This document shows positions 9,339-17,898 of a DNA stretch of 64,000 bases, piece after piece. Numbering within the stretch: the stretch's first letter is position 1; every line of letters begins with the position of its first letter. The stretch is from Dokdonella sp. (lineage in GTDB: Bacteria > Pseudomonadota > Gammaproteobacteria > Xanthomonadales > Rhodanobacteraceae), in NCBI RefSeq assembly GCF_017744955.1, contig NZ_JAGIAG010000006.1, positions 124,001 through 188,000 on the forward strand, in the 5' to 3' direction. A program made the position numbers and the translations under genes. The notes beneath the pieces are model-generated. The model was not told the origin of the DNA. It ran no database searches and saw only the letters and a program-made list of their open reading frames with translations.

Positions 9339-9785
9339 ATGCAAACCGAACACGATCGCAAGGCTCAAGCGCTGGTTCGCACCGTGGCCATGCTGCAGGT
9401 CAAGCTGCTGCTCGGCGCGGCGCGCGATCTCGCCCTGAGTCCGCTGACGCTGGTGGCCGCGTTGATCGATTTCGCCTTCCTGAAGGACCGCGAGCCGCGC
9501 TACCTCAGAACCGTGCTGCACTGGGGCGAGCGCTTCGACGAGTGGATCGACATCTGGTCCGGCGCGCGGGCCGAAGGCGAACCTTCGCGCGAGAACGTCG
9601 ACGTCCTGCTCGCCCGCATCGAAGAGGCCGTCCGCGATCCGCAGACCGGCGCGCGCCGCGCACGCGTGCTCAAGCGCTGGGCCGAACGCCAGGCGGTGCG
9701 CGCACGCCGGCGCGCGCTCGACGAGATCCAGGCGCGGATGCCGTCGCTGTCCGATCCCGCTGCCGCTCCGAAGCGGCGCGAGTAG
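9339..9785 (+). CDS. Hypothetical protein with hydrophobic N-terminal half
   Basis: A 148-residue protein, not recognised. The ATG giving MQTEHDRKAQALV was chosen. Residues about 16-46 are hydrophobic to amphipathic (MLQVKLLLGAARDLALSPLTL), and the rest is a charged Arg/Glu-rich helical tail (VLKRWAERQAVRARRRALDEIQ). It may be a small membrane-associated protein. Codon use resembles its neighbours. It is divergent from the DUF3667 gene. Confidence 0.55.
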   Translation: MQTEHDRKAQALVRTVAMLQVKLLLGAARDLALSPLTLVAALIDFAFLKDREPRYLRTVLHWGERFDEWIDIWSGARAEGEPSRENVDVLLARIEEAVRDPQTGARRARVLKRWAERQAVRARRRALDEIQARMPSLSDPAAAPKRRE

Positions 9786-10040
9786 AGCATCCCGCCCGGC
9801 AGGGCGAACGCTTCCCTCCGAACCGCGACGGCCAGCCGCTCGAACGGACACGGCGCCAGGTCGAAACGCGGAACACCGCGCGCCGACGCTCTCCTCGTTG
9901 GCACACCTCGATTCGCCCGATGGCGAACACCGGCCACGATCGCGCGTCGCGGAAACGGCGCGATACCGTCCGCGCCCGATGTCGATCCGCGCCGCTCTCG
10001 TTCGTCATCCGGATGATCCCTTCGAATCGAGAGGCCTGCC

Positions 10041-10709
10041 ATGAAACTGGTCGTAGGAACCTTCATCACCCTGGACGGCGTCATGCAGGCGCCGGGCGGC
10101 CCGGACGAAGATCGCAGCGGTGGCTTCGAGCACGGCGGCTGGCTGGTGCCGTATTTCGACGAGCGCATGGGTGAACTGGTCACCGGATGGAGCGAGGCCG
10201 CCGACGCCCTGCTGCTCGGCCGCAAGACCTACGAGATCTTCGCCGCGCACTGGCCGCACGTCGGCGACGAGGACCCGATCGCGGCCAAGCTCAATCGCAC
10301 GCGCAAGTACGTCGCCTCGCGCACGCTGCAACGGCTCGACTGGAACCACTCGACACTGCTGCGCGGCGACGTCGCCGCCGAAGTCGCGCGGCTCAAGCGC
10401 GAGCCCGGCGGCGAGCTGCAGGTGACCGGCAGCGGCGAGCTGATCCAGACCTTGTTCCGTCACGATCTCGTCGACGAGTTCCGCCTGTGGGTGTTCCCGC
10501 TCGTGCTCGGCCGCGGCAAGCGCCTGTTCGGCGACGGCGCGATGCCGAGCGCGTTGACACTGACCGACACGATCACCTCCAGCACCGGCGTGGCGATCCA
10601 TCTGTACCGGCGCGTCGGAAAACCGGACTACGGCTCGTTCGCGCTCGAACGACCCTCGCGCGACGAAGTCGAACGGCGGCGCAGGATCGAAAGCGCGCTG
10701 GAGTCCTGA
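10041..10709 (+). CDS. Dihydrofolate-reductase-like (RibD C-terminal domain) protein
   Basis: A 222-residue protein opening MKLVVGTFITLDGVMQAPGGP, the hallmark of the COG0262 DHFR-like family. LLLGRKTYEIFAAHWP near residue 60 and VTGSGELIQTLFRHDLVDEFRLWVFPLVLG carry the nucleotide-binding strand (GSGEL). These proteins share the fold of RibD reductases but usually have an unknown substrate. The C-terminus extends about 25 charged residues beyond the usual domain. The start is supported by a distinct N-terminal strand. A σ70-like promoter for the exporter operon begins just after its stop. Confidence 0.8.
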   Translation: MKLVVGTFITLDGVMQAPGGPDEDRSGGFEHGGWLVPYFDERMGELVTGWSEAADALLLGRKTYEIFAAHWPHVGDEDPIAAKLNRTRKYVASRTLQRLDWNHSTLLRGDVAAEVARLKREPGGELQVTGSGELIQTLFRHDLVDEFRLWVFPLVLGRGKRLFGDGAMPSALTLTDTITSSTGVAIHLYRRVGKPDYGSFALERPSRDEVERRRRIESALES

Positions 10710-10722
10710 CCACGCCGCCGCG

Positions 10723-10751
10723 TTGGCGCGTAGATGGCGCTCGTGTATGAT
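10723..10751 (+). promoter_or_regulatory. Sigma-70-like promoter of the TetA-like exporter transcript
   Basis: TTGGCG at 10723-10728 and TATGAT at 10746-10751 are separated by 17 bases, close to consensus. Transcription would begin near 10758, giving an untranslated leader of about 275 bases before the exporter start. Confidence 0.55.
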
Positions 10752-10789
10752 CCGCGCGGTTGCAACACGAAGTTCCGAGGTCCGCCGCT

Positions 10790-10813
10790 ATGCAAAGTGT
10801 CTTCCGCATCTGA
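10790..10813 (+). CDS. Candidate 7-residue leader peptide MQSVFRI
   Basis: ATG followed by six codons and TGA encodes MQSVFRI. It is the first start codon after the predicted transcription start and is preceded by GAGG at 10777-10780, a normal 9 bases from the ATG. It ends just before a strong hairpin (10824-10846). Its position and size resemble leader peptides that control antibiotic-resistance genes by ribosome stalling. That role is inferred; nothing shows that it is translated. Confidence 0.35.
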   Translation: MQSVFRI

Positions 10814-11069
10814 ATAGCGCACTGACGGACGCCTGACGCGTCCGTCGCCCTCCTCCGCGCGCCGCCGCGCGCACGCCTCGGAAAACTCCTCATGTCCTCA
10901 ACTGCCTCTTGCGCCGGCAAGGCCGCGTATGCCGCTTGTCCGTCGCCGCTGAACAGCATCCTGGCGAACGCCTGACGCGTCCGCCGTCTTCTCACGCGCG
11001 CGGTCGCGCGCGCACCACGGAAACCTTTCTCATGACCCAACCTGCCTTTCGCGCCGGCAAGGCCGCGAT
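10810..11069 (+). promoter_or_regulatory. Tandemly duplicated structured leader of the exporter gene
   Basis: Two imperfect copies of a roughly 140-base unit lie in direct repeat. Landmarks are ACGCCTGACGCGTCCG at 10829-10844 and 10968-10983, and GCGCCGGCAAGGCCGCG at 10911-10927 and 11051-11067. Each unit contains hairpin A, then a GC-rich hairpin B, then a start codon. Hairpin A has a 9-bp stem and CTGAC loop at 10824-10846, and one mismatch at 10963-10985. Hairpin B has stems at 10856-10861/10866-10871 and 10996-11002/11005-11011. The second start codon is that of the exporter. In the first unit the start opens only a 27-codon frame. Confidence 0.6.
10892..10975 (+). CDS. 27-residue upstream frame copied from the exporter 5' end
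   Basis: The ATG at 10892 sits exactly where the exporter start sits in the second repeat unit. Its product begins MSSTASCAGKAA, an obvious relic of the exporter's MTQPAFRAGKAA. It stops at a TGA located in the loop of hairpin A of the second unit, 56 bases before the real start. It could be a decoy or leader frame coupled to exporter translation, or an untranslated by-product of the duplication. Confidence 0.3.
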   Translation: MSSTASCAGKAAYAACPSPLNSILANA

Positions 11070-12276
11070 CGCGTTCATCCTCGTCACCGCGATGCTCGAC
11101 ATCGTGGCGATGGGCATCGTCATCCCGGTCCTGCCGCCGCTGATCGAACAGTTCTCCGGTTCCAGCGCACGCGCCGGCGTCGTCAACGGCGTCTTCGTCG
11201 CGCTGTGGGCGCTGATGCAGTTCGTCGCCTCGCCGATCATCGGCTCGCTGTCCGACCAGTACGGCCGCCGGCCGGTGATCCTGCTCTCCACCGCCGGACT
11301 CGCTGCCGACTACGTGCTGATGGCCGTCGCACCGAACCTCTGGTGGCTCGCGCTCGGGCGCATCGTCGCCGGCATCACCTCGGCCAGCTTCACCACCGTC
11401 TACGCCTACATGGCCGACATCACCACGCCGGAAAACCGCGCACGCGGCTACGGCCTGGTCGGCGCCGCATTCAGCGCCGGCTTCGTCGCCGGACCGCTGC
11501 TGGGCGGCGTGCTCGGCGAATGGTCGCCGCGGGCGCCGTTCTGGGCCGCCGCCGCGATGAGCGGCATCGCGTTCCTGTACGGCGCCTTCATCCTGCCCGA
11601 GTCGCTGGCGCCGGAGCGGCGCATGGCGTTCTCGTGGCGCCGCGCCAATCCGCTCGGCGCGCTGCGCCTGTTGCGCTCGCACGTGGAATTGACGGGATTG
11701 GCGACGGTGAACTTCCTGCTCTACTTCGCCCATCACGTGTTCTCGGCGGTGTTCGTGCTCTACGCCGGCTATCGCTACGGCATGAGTCCGTGGCAGGTCG
11801 GCTTGCTGCTCGCCCTCGCCGGCGCGCTCGAGCTGGTCGTGCAGGGCGTGCTCACCGGACACGCCGTGAAGCGTTTCGGCGATCGCCGGGTGATGGTGTT
11901 CGGGCTGTTCGCCGGCACCGTCGGCATCGCCTGCATGGGGCTGGCGCCGAACGGCCTCGGCTTCACGCTGGCCTTGTTCCCGAACGCGCTGTGGGCGCTG
12001 GCGATGCCGACGTTGCAATCGCTGATGACCCAGCGCGTATCCGAATCGGAGCAGGGCCAGCTGCAAGGCGCGAACAACAGCGTCGGCAGCATCGCCGGCG
12101 TCGTCTCGCCGCTGTTCTTCGGCAGCGTCTACGCCGCCTCGATCGGTCCGGATGCGCCGTTCCCGCATCCCGGCACCGCGTTCCTCGTCGCCGCGCTGGT
12201 GCTGCTGGCGAGCGCGTTGCTCGGGGCCCATGTGGCACGGCGCGCGGTGCGCAGGGATGCCGCCGCGGCACGCTGA
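11032..12276 (+). CDS. TetA-like MFS drug-efflux transporter
   Basis: A 414-residue protein with 12 hydrophobic helices. The TM1 pattern MLDIVAMGIVIPVLPPLIEQF and the loop 2-3 motif GSLSDQYGRRPVILLS identify the TetA/multidrug DHA1 branch of the major facilitator superfamily. LGRIVAGITSASFTTVYAYMADIT is the antiporter motif region. It should expel a drug or metabolite in exchange for protons at the inner membrane. Tetracycline is one possibility, but the substrate is not determined by sequence alone. The start follows the second hairpin pair of a duplicated leader, suggesting post-transcriptional induction. Confidence 0.85.
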   Translation: MTQPAFRAGKAAIAFILVTAMLDIVAMGIVIPVLPPLIEQFSGSSARAGVVNGVFVALWALMQFVASPIIGSLSDQYGRRPVILLSTAGLAADYVLMAVAPNLWWLALGRIVAGITSASFTTVYAYMADITTPENRARGYGLVGAAFSAGFVAGPLLGGVLGEWSPRAPFWAAAAMSGIAFLYGAFILPESLAPERRMAFSWRRANPLGALRLLRSHVELTGLATVNFLLYFAHHVFSAVFVLYAGYRYGMSPWQVGLLLALAGALELVVQGVLTGHAVKRFGDRRVMVFGLFAGTVGIACMGLAPNGLGFTLALFPNALWALAMPTLQSLMTQRVSESEQGQLQGANNSVGSIAGVVSPLFFGSVYAASIGPDAPFPHPGTAFLVAALVLLASALLGAHVARRAVRRDAAAAR

Positions 12277-12397
12277 GCGACGTCGCGCCGCCCTCGTCCG
12301 TCGTGGAAACGCGGCGTACGAGGGCGCGCCACGCGCGTGCAAGGCTGCGGCAATGCCGGGGCGCTAAACCGACTCGCCCCACCGACGACGGATTTTC

Positions 12398-13072
12398 ATG
12401 CGCATTCTGCTGGTCGAGGACGAACCGGAAATGGTCGCGGCGCTGCGCAGCGCGCTGGCGCGCAACGACCTGCTCGTCGACCACGCCGCCGATCTCGCCC
12501 AGGCGATGGCGATGGCGGTCGACGAGGTGCACGATGCGGTCGTGCTCGACCGCCAGCTGCCGGACGGTGACGGGCTGTCGCTGATCGCGAAGCTGCGCGC
12601 GCGCGGCAACGCGGTGCCGGTGCTGGTACTGACCGCGCGCGGCGATCTCGCCGACCGCGTCGCCGGGCTCGATCACGGCGCCGACGACTATCTCGGCAAG
12701 CCGTTCGCGCTCGAGGAGTTGCTGGCGCGCCTGCGCGCGCTGTTGCGCCGGCCGGCGCAGTTGCAATCCGAAGTCGTGCGCGTCGGCCGGCTCGCGTTCG
12801 ATTTCGGCCACCGCGAAATCAGCGTCGGCGGCGCGCCGCTGGCCCTGCGCCGGCGCGAGCTGCTGGTGATGGAGGCGCTGCTGCGGCGCACGGGTCGCAT
12901 GGTGCTGCGACCGGTGCTGATGGAAGCGGTGTTCGGCGTCGACGATGAGATCCAGTCGAACGCCCTCGACACGCACGTCTCGCGGCTGCGCCGCAAGCTG
13001 GCCGAGTCGGCCGCCGGCGTCACCATCCAGGGCATCCGCGGCGTCGGCTACTTGCTGCGGGAGACGCCGTGA
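12398..13072 (+). CDS. OmpR-family response regulator
   Basis: A 224-residue two-domain regulator. The receiver domain covers residues 1-115 with acidic residues E8/D9, phospho-acceptor D51 in VVLDRQLPDGDG, T79 in VLTARGD and K101 in LGKPF. The C-terminal winged helix (residues about 125-222) has RELLVMEALLRR and SNALDTHVSRLRRKL, the DNA-recognition helix of OmpR/PhoB proteins, and ends GIRGVGYLLRE. Its stop overlaps the GTG start of the downstream sensor kinase by 4 bases, so the pair is co-translated. Confidence 0.93.
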   Translation: MRILLVEDEPEMVAALRSALARNDLLVDHAADLAQAMAMAVDEVHDAVVLDRQLPDGDGLSLIAKLRARGNAVPVLVLTARGDLADRVAGLDHGADDYLGKPFALEELLARLRALLRRPAQLQSEVVRVGRLAFDFGHREISVGGAPLALRRRELLVMEALLRRTGRMVLRPVLMEAVFGVDDEIQSNALDTHVSRLRRKLAESAAGVTIQGIRGVGYLLRETP

Positions 13073-14424
13073 ACGCGGCGCACGGCGGTTCCCTGAAGTG
13101 GCGGCTGGTGCTGCGCCTGGTCGCGTTCCAGACCGTGCTGATGAGCCTCCTGATGGCGCTCGCCGTCGGCGCGCTGTGGGCGACCGGCTATCTGGTCGAC
13201 GACTACGAGGGCGGCACGCTCGACGTGCTGAAGGACGCGCTGGTGCGCGAACCCGGCGGCACGCTCGCGCTGCAGCCGACGCCGGAGCTGGCGCGGCTGC
13301 GCGCCGAGTCGCCGGATCTGTGGTTCGTGATCCGTGACCTGCAGGGCGAGCGTTTGTCCGAAGGCTCGGTGCCGGCGGATTTCGCACCGATCCTCGACCT
13401 GCTCGGCAGCGTCCACCAGGCGCGCCTCGGCCGCGATCCCGCGCGGCGCGAACGACGGCCCGACGCGCTGGTGAGCTGGGAGCACAGCGCGGCCGGCGAC
13501 GTGCAGATCCTCGGCGGCACGCAGGGCAATCTCTCGTTCGGGCGGCTGGTCGCCGGCGCCTCCGCCAGCTATCTGATCGTCATCCTGCCCCTGCTGGTGC
13601 TGATGGCCCTGACCGCGCTGGCCGTCACGCCGTGGGTCGTGCGGCGCGCTCTGGGCGGGCTCGGCGAGGCGGCGACGCAGGCGCAGCGCATCGACATCGA
13701 CCAGCGCGGCGTGCGGTTGCCGGTCGACGCGGTGCCGGACGAGGTCGCGCCGCTGGTGCACGCCGTCAACGACGCGCTGGCGCGATTGGACGACGGCTAC
13801 GAGAAGCAGCAGCGCTTCCTGATCGACGCCGCGCACGAGCTGCGTACGCCGATCGCGATCCTGACGACGCGGCTGTCCACGCTGCCGCCGGGGCCGGAGA
13901 AGGCGCGCCTGCTCGAAGACGCCGCCCGCCTTTCCACGCTCGCCGGCCAGCTGCTCGATCGCCAGCGTCTCGACCGGCAGCATCCGTTCCCGCGCGTGGA
14001 CCTAGTCGAACTGGCGCGGCGCGTGATGGCCGACCTCGCGCCGCTCGCCTTCGCCGCCGGCTACGAGATGAGCTTCGACGCCGACGCCGGCTACCTCGAG
14101 GTGCGCGGCGACCCGACCTCGATCGAACGCGCGCTGACCAATCTGGTGCAGAACGCGATCGAGCACGGCGGCCGCCGCGGCACCATCGCGGTGCGCGTGC
14201 TGCGTCCCGGCCGCATCGAAGTCGGCGACGAAGGCGCCGGCATCCCGCCGGCGGAGCGCGAACAGGTCTTCGAACCGTTCCGCCGCCTGCGCGCCGACGG
14301 ACGCGGCGCCGGGCTCGGACTGAATCTGGTGCGGGAAATCATGCGCGTGCACGGCGGCGACGTGGCCGTGGTCGATTCGTCCGGCGGCGGCGCCTGCTTC
14401 CGCATGAACTTCCCACCCTGCTGA
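13069..14424 (+). CDS. HAMP-domain sensor histidine kinase
   Basis: A 451-residue inner-membrane kinase and partner of the overlapping OmpR regulator. TM1 spans about 15-40, and a periplasmic sensor of roughly 120 residues follows. TM2 spans about 165-188, then a HAMP linker. The dimerisation/phospho-acceptor box is RFLIDAAHELRTPIA with H256. The ATPase domain has the N box NLVQNAIEHGG and G boxes DEGAGIPPAE and GAGLGLNLVREI. The signal is unknown; the layout resembles QseC/TctE-type sensors. The start is the GTG in the GTGA overlap. Confidence 0.92.
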   Translation: MNAAHGGSLKWRLVLRLVAFQTVLMSLLMALAVGALWATGYLVDDYEGGTLDVLKDALVREPGGTLALQPTPELARLRAESPDLWFVIRDLQGERLSEGSVPADFAPILDLLGSVHQARLGRDPARRERRPDALVSWEHSAAGDVQILGGTQGNLSFGRLVAGASASYLIVILPLLVLMALTALAVTPWVVRRALGGLGEAATQAQRIDIDQRGVRLPVDAVPDEVAPLVHAVNDALARLDDGYEKQQRFLIDAAHELRTPIAILTTRLSTLPPGPEKARLLEDAARLSTLAGQLLDRQRLDRQHPFPRVDLVELARRVMADLAPLAFAAGYEMSFDADAGYLEVRGDPTSIERALTNLVQNAIEHGGRRGTIAVRVLRPGRIEVGDEGAGIPPAEREQVFEPFRRLRADGRGAGLGLNLVREIMRVHGGDVAVVDSSGGGACFRMNFPPC

Positions 14425-14529
14425 AACGCCTGCCGCGGGCAACGCGAGGCGCGCTCGAACCCAGGCGTCGGAGAGGAAGGCGTAGCATGCCGATCCGACA
14501 GCGCAGCACCCCGCTGGCGAGGAGCGAGC

Positions 14530-14961
14530 ATGAACGGTCGTCCGGAAGTCGCCGCGGAAATCCTCGCCAAGCTGCGCGCGATCTGCCTGGGGCTGCCGGA
14601 GGCTCGCGAGGAAACGGCGTGGGCCGGCACGCGCTGGTGCGTGGCGAAGAAGAACTTCGCCCACGTGATCGCCGTCGACGACGGCTGGCCGCCGGCCTAC
14701 GCCGAGGCAGCGCGAGACGACGGGCCGATCACCGTACTGACGTTCCGCCTGCCGATCGCTCGGATCGAGGCGCCGAAATTTCGCCGCGAGCCGTACTTCA
14801 AGCCGGTCTGGTTCGCCGACATCCTCGGACTGCGCCTCGCCCCCGACGCGGACTGGGACGAGATCGAGGAACTGCTGGTCGAGAGCTATTGCGTGCTTGC
14901 GCCGAGGAAACTTGCCGCTCTGGTCCGGCCCGCCTGTCCGCCATCGCGGCGCCGGCCTTGA
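14530..14961 (+). CDS. MmcQ/YjbR family protein
   Basis: A 143-residue protein of the MmcQ/YjbR fold. LRAICLGLPEAREETAWAGTRWCV near residues 13-36 is the typical opening, with a WCVAKKNFAHVI strand and the closing WDEIEELLVESYCVLAPRKL helix. The family has a CyaY-like DNA-binding fold of uncertain role. It ends inside the predicted promoter region of the downstream tmRNA gene: its TGA overlaps the TTGATT box. Confidence 0.85.
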   Translation: MNGRPEVAAEILAKLRAICLGLPEAREETAWAGTRWCVAKKNFAHVIAVDDGWPPAYAEAARDDGPITVLTFRLPIARIEAPKFRREPYFKPVWFADILGLRLAPDADWDEIEELLVESYCVLAPRKLAALVRPACPPSRRRP

Positions 14962-14986
14962 TTTGCCGCCGCGCCGACGCCACTAT
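14958..14986 (+). promoter_or_regulatory. Likely promoter of ssrA
   Basis: TTGATT at 14958-14963 and CACTAT at 14981-14986 are 17 bases apart. The mature tmRNA 5' end at 14998 lies 11 bases further on, which allows a short processed leader. The -35 box overlaps the stop codon of the preceding gene. Confidence 0.4.
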
Positions 14987-14997
14987 GTCGGTCCCCC

Positions 14998-15349
14998 GGG
15001 GGCGACATGGTTTCGACGGGGGACGCAAAGTAGCTTGGAGCATGCCGAGGGCGTCATCTTCCTCGTTAATCCGATGGCAAAAAACTAGACGCGAACGACG
15101 ACGTCTACGCTCTGGCCGCTTAAGGCCTAGCCCCGAACCCACTTGTGCTCGTGCTCGTGGATGTAGGGTCATTATCACGAGATCGCCCGCGCCGGCGCCT
15201 TTCGGTGGCGGGTCAAATCCAAGAGGCTGGTCCTGCGGTGCGCTTGGCACGCTGTGTTGCCGCAGGATGAGATCAAACAGCGTGACAAGCATGTAGCGCC
15301 GGGCGCGGAGCGCCTTCGGACGCGGGTTCAATTCCCGCCGCCTCCACCA
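14998..15349 (+). ncRNA. ssrA: Transfer-messenger RNA (tmRNA)
   Basis: The 5' end GGGGGCGACATGGTTTCGACG and the 3' end, a T arm with GGTTCAATTCCC then CGCCTCCACCA, form the alanyl-tRNA-like half. GGGGGCG pairs with CGCCTCC as a 7-bp acceptor stem with one G-U pair, and CCA is encoded at 15347-15349. The tag frame at 15091-15123 reads ANDDVYALAA then TAA, a variant of the E. coli ANDENYALAA degradation tag. The RNA rescues stalled ribosomes together with SmpB and marks products for ClpXP. A terminator hairpin follows. Confidence 0.96.
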
Positions 15350-15375
15350 ATTCGGCTTTCGCGCAAAGCCCACGA

Positions 15376-15400
15376 CCCCGCCTTGCAAGCGGGGTTTTTT
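15376..15400 (+). terminator. Rho-independent terminator of ssrA
   Basis: CCCCGC and GCGGGG form the stem around CTTGCAA and are followed by six T residues. It lies 26 bases past the tmRNA CCA end. Confidence 0.85.
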
Positions 15401-15537
15401 ATGGCTTCGCATCGGCGGAACCGCGTCTGCGTACGTTTCCCACTTCCCGCACCGACACGGTTCGAGCAGCGCGGATCGAGCGTTCGCCGCGAACCACGCA
15501 TTGCGAGACGTCACATCCTCGCGCGTCCCGACCGGAA

Positions 15538-15563
15538 GCAAAGGCGACCGAAGCCGCCTTTGC
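15538..15563 (-). terminator. Hairpin at the 3' end of the subtilase gene
   Basis: GCAAAGGCG and CGCCTTTGC form a perfect 9-bp stem with an 8-base loop, 24 bases past the subtilase stop on the minus strand. The T-run is short, so it is a weak intrinsic terminator. Confidence 0.5.
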
Positions 15564-15587
15564 CCACGGCGCGTGGAAAACGCCGCG

Positions 15588-17561
15588 CTAGTTGCCCACG
15601 ACGCCGGAAGCGGACGGGCAGTCCGCAGACGCTGCGTAGGTATTCGCCCGGAACAAGGAGGCCGGGTCGTAGTACTGCTTGCCGGTGTAGAGCGTACGCG
15701 GCGTGCCCAACGCATCCAGTATCTGAACCTTGCACGAGTACGCGCCCGTTCCGTACGAATCGAACGACGCCCAGACGTTCGTCTGGCCCGCCATCGAAAG
15801 CGATCCGAAATTCCGGGCGACACCCGTGATGAACGACGGATCCTGGGTGGCGGACAGGACGCGGCAGCCGGCCGGCGGCGTCCCGGTGGCGAAGTTCGGC
15901 CAAATGCAGCGATTGGCCAGGACGAACTCCGCGTACGGAGTGTTGCGCGGCGCAGATCCGACGATCGGATTCAAGGTGGGAATCTTGATCGCGGCGCCGC
16001 CGGGATCGAGCGAGCCGAGATCGAACAAGGTCCCCCTCACGTTCTGTTCGACCTGACTCGGCGAAGTCAACGCGCGCGTTTCAATGAGATAGGCGGCGAG
16101 CCCGGCGACATGCGGAGCCGCGAACGAGGTACCGGCGCCGTACGCGTAGGTGCTGTATACGACGTCTCCCTGCTGGCTGGTGACCGGCGCAGCCGTCGTG
16201 AACACCGCGTCGCCCGGCGCCCACGCCTCCACGCATGCGCCGTAGTTCGACCCCATTTCGTGCCCGAACCCGACCAGCTCGCGCCAGAACCCGGGAGCGC
16301 CGTGCAACGGAACGACGGGCTGCCCGTGGTTGTTGATCGCGCCCACCACCATCACGCCGTCGCTGGCCGAAGCCGGGCCGTAGGAATACGTGCACGCGTT
16401 TGCGTACTGGTTGCCCGCGGACTGCACCACGAATGCGCCCGGCGTACTCGATCCCAATGCGGCCATGTCGGCTTTCACGGCGGCGATTCCACTGGCGGGC
16501 CATTGACTCGGCGTGACCCAATTCAGGGAAAGATTCACCACGCTCGGTCGTCCGGTATGGATGTTCGCGGCAATATCGCTGGCCACCCAATCCAATGCCG
16601 TCTTGACGCGCGATGCCTGAATCGTCGCGCCTGAGGCCGTCGGAAGATTCACGCACGAAGAGGACGGAGTATTCGGATAGGCGGCCGGATCCAGAATGGA
16701 AACCGAAACGATCTTGGCGCCCGGATCGATTCCGACCACACCGGTTCCATTGCTCTTTGCGCCGACGATTCCCGCGACGGCCGTCGCGTGCGTATAACAC
16801 CCGACGAGTTTCTTCAATTTCGCCGCCGTGCAAGCGGCGAGCGGCGGCGCGACTCCCGCTCGCGTGCCGCAGTCGTTCGTGTGGTCCACCGCATTCACCC
16901 ATTGAACGACGTTCAGATCGACGTGCTGGCCGACACCGGCGTCGACGACGTAGACGATCGCCGATCCGCTGCTCGACGTGGTGGACTGGTTGATCGCGCG
17001 CTTTCCCCAGGCCTGCATTTCGCTCGATTGCGAAACCAGCGTGTTCCACAGCGCATTGGGAGGTGCGGCGAGCGTGGCCGCCGAGTCGCTCCATACGGCG
17101 GTCGAGTCCGCGCTGAACGTCATCGCGACGTCGGGCAGGATCTGGACGACCCGGGCATCCCTGGACAGCCGATCGAACTGCCGGTCGTCCAGAAATGCCG
17201 TGAAGCTCGTCGACGACCAGCTCGTCATCGACGTGGCCTCCAGCCGGTATTGGCTTTCCATCGACCGCACGAGATTGACCGCTTCGCCTTTTTGATACGT
17301 TTGGAATCGCTTGTCGGAAGCGAAGTTCGACGAGAAACCCTTCGCGGAATCTCCGCGAAGTTCGACGATGAAAGCGATTCGGCCGAGATCGTCCCGAATC
17401 AATCCGTCGCTCTTGGCCTCTTCGCCGGCCTGTTGGAATTCGGGGAGGTCTTGAAACGCAAGCGCGGAAACCGGAATCCCGAGCGCCGTGACGCAACCGC
17501 CCAGGAGGGATGTCCTCGCAACCTTCCGGAAATACGTTTGCAACCATTTCCTGCTCAACAT
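15588..17561 (-). CDS. Secreted S8 (subtilisin-like) serine peptidase
   Basis: A 657-residue exported protease. The start giving MLSRKWLQTYFRK is chosen because AAGGAG precedes it by 8 bases; the signal peptide core is TSLLGGCVTALGIPVSALA. A prodomain of about 150 residues precedes the catalytic domain. The triad is D207 (VYVVDAGV), H258 (THATAVAGIVG) and S479 (GTSFAAPHVAGL), with oxyanion N384 (SAGNQYANA). A Cys-containing C-terminal region of about 130 residues has no recognised domain. By eye its codon use is less GC-biased than its neighbours. It is expected outside the cell, degrading protein. Confidence 0.9.
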   Translation of the reverse strand: MLSRKWLQTYFRKVARTSLLGGCVTALGIPVSALAFQDLPEFQQAGEEAKSDGLIRDDLGRIAFIVELRGDSAKGFSSNFASDKRFQTYQKGEAVNLVRSMESQYRLEATSMTSWSSTSFTAFLDDRQFDRLSRDARVVQILPDVAMTFSADSTAVWSDSAATLAAPPNALWNTLVSQSSEMQAWGKRAINQSTTSSSGSAIVYVVDAGVGQHVDLNVVQWVNAVDHTNDCGTRAGVAPPLAACTAAKLKKLVGCYTHATAVAGIVGAKSNGTGVVGIDPGAKIVSVSILDPAAYPNTPSSSCVNLPTASGATIQASRVKTALDWVASDIAANIHTGRPSVVNLSLNWVTPSQWPASGIAAVKADMAALGSSTPGAFVVQSAGNQYANACTYSYGPASASDGVMVVGAINNHGQPVVPLHGAPGFWRELVGFGHEMGSNYGACVEAWAPGDAVFTTAAPVTSQQGDVVYSTYAYGAGTSFAAPHVAGLAAYLIETRALTSPSQVEQNVRGTLFDLGSLDPGGAAIKIPTLNPIVGSAPRNTPYAEFVLANRCIWPNFATGTPPAGCRVLSATQDPSFITGVARNFGSLSMAGQTNVWASFDSYGTGAYSCKVQILDALGTPRTLYTGKQYYDPASLFRANTYAASADCPSASGVVGN

Positions 17562-17898
17562 CGGATCGTTCTCCTTGATGTCCCCAATACCCGCGGCGGG
17601 AGCATACGCCGCTTCGAACACACGATATTGGTGCGTGGATTGGCAAAATAGAAGAATGAAAATCCCGCGGTGCGGAATCGAGCGAAAGGCGCCGTAATCG
17701 ACACGGCAGAAAGATTTTTCGAGGGCGAAGCCTGCGCGTGTCTCGCCCGGATGCGTTCACGACGGCGCGGCGCTCGTCGTGCCGAGCGTCCCTTCAGCCT
17801 CCCGCGGGGCGCCGGATCGCGCTCTATCGTCGCAGAAGCGTTGCCACCCCGGTCGGCTAGCGTAATCTACGCGTCCGTCCGTCCCGCCCTCCCCCGCG
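17562..17898. other. Divergent intergenic region between subtilase and ccmF
   Basis: This 337-base stretch separates divergent genes. Its first 140 bases, next to the subtilase, are comparatively AT-rich and contain that gene's AAGGAG ribosome-binding site (about 17569-17574). The ccmF side is GC-rich. No gene, hairpin terminator or clear paired promoter hexamers were seen. Confidence 0.5.

Noticed and set aside
10747..10836. A 29-codon frame ending LNSALTDA, similar to the end of the 27-codon frame (LNSILANA)
   Set aside because: Its ATG lies within the predicted -10 box, upstream of the likely transcription start. The similarity is explained by the DNA duplication.
10810..11031. A guanidine-II (mini-ykkC) riboswitch upstream of the exporter
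   Set aside because: Two-hairpin layout fits, but the loops are CTGAC and CCGC/GT, not the required ACGR.
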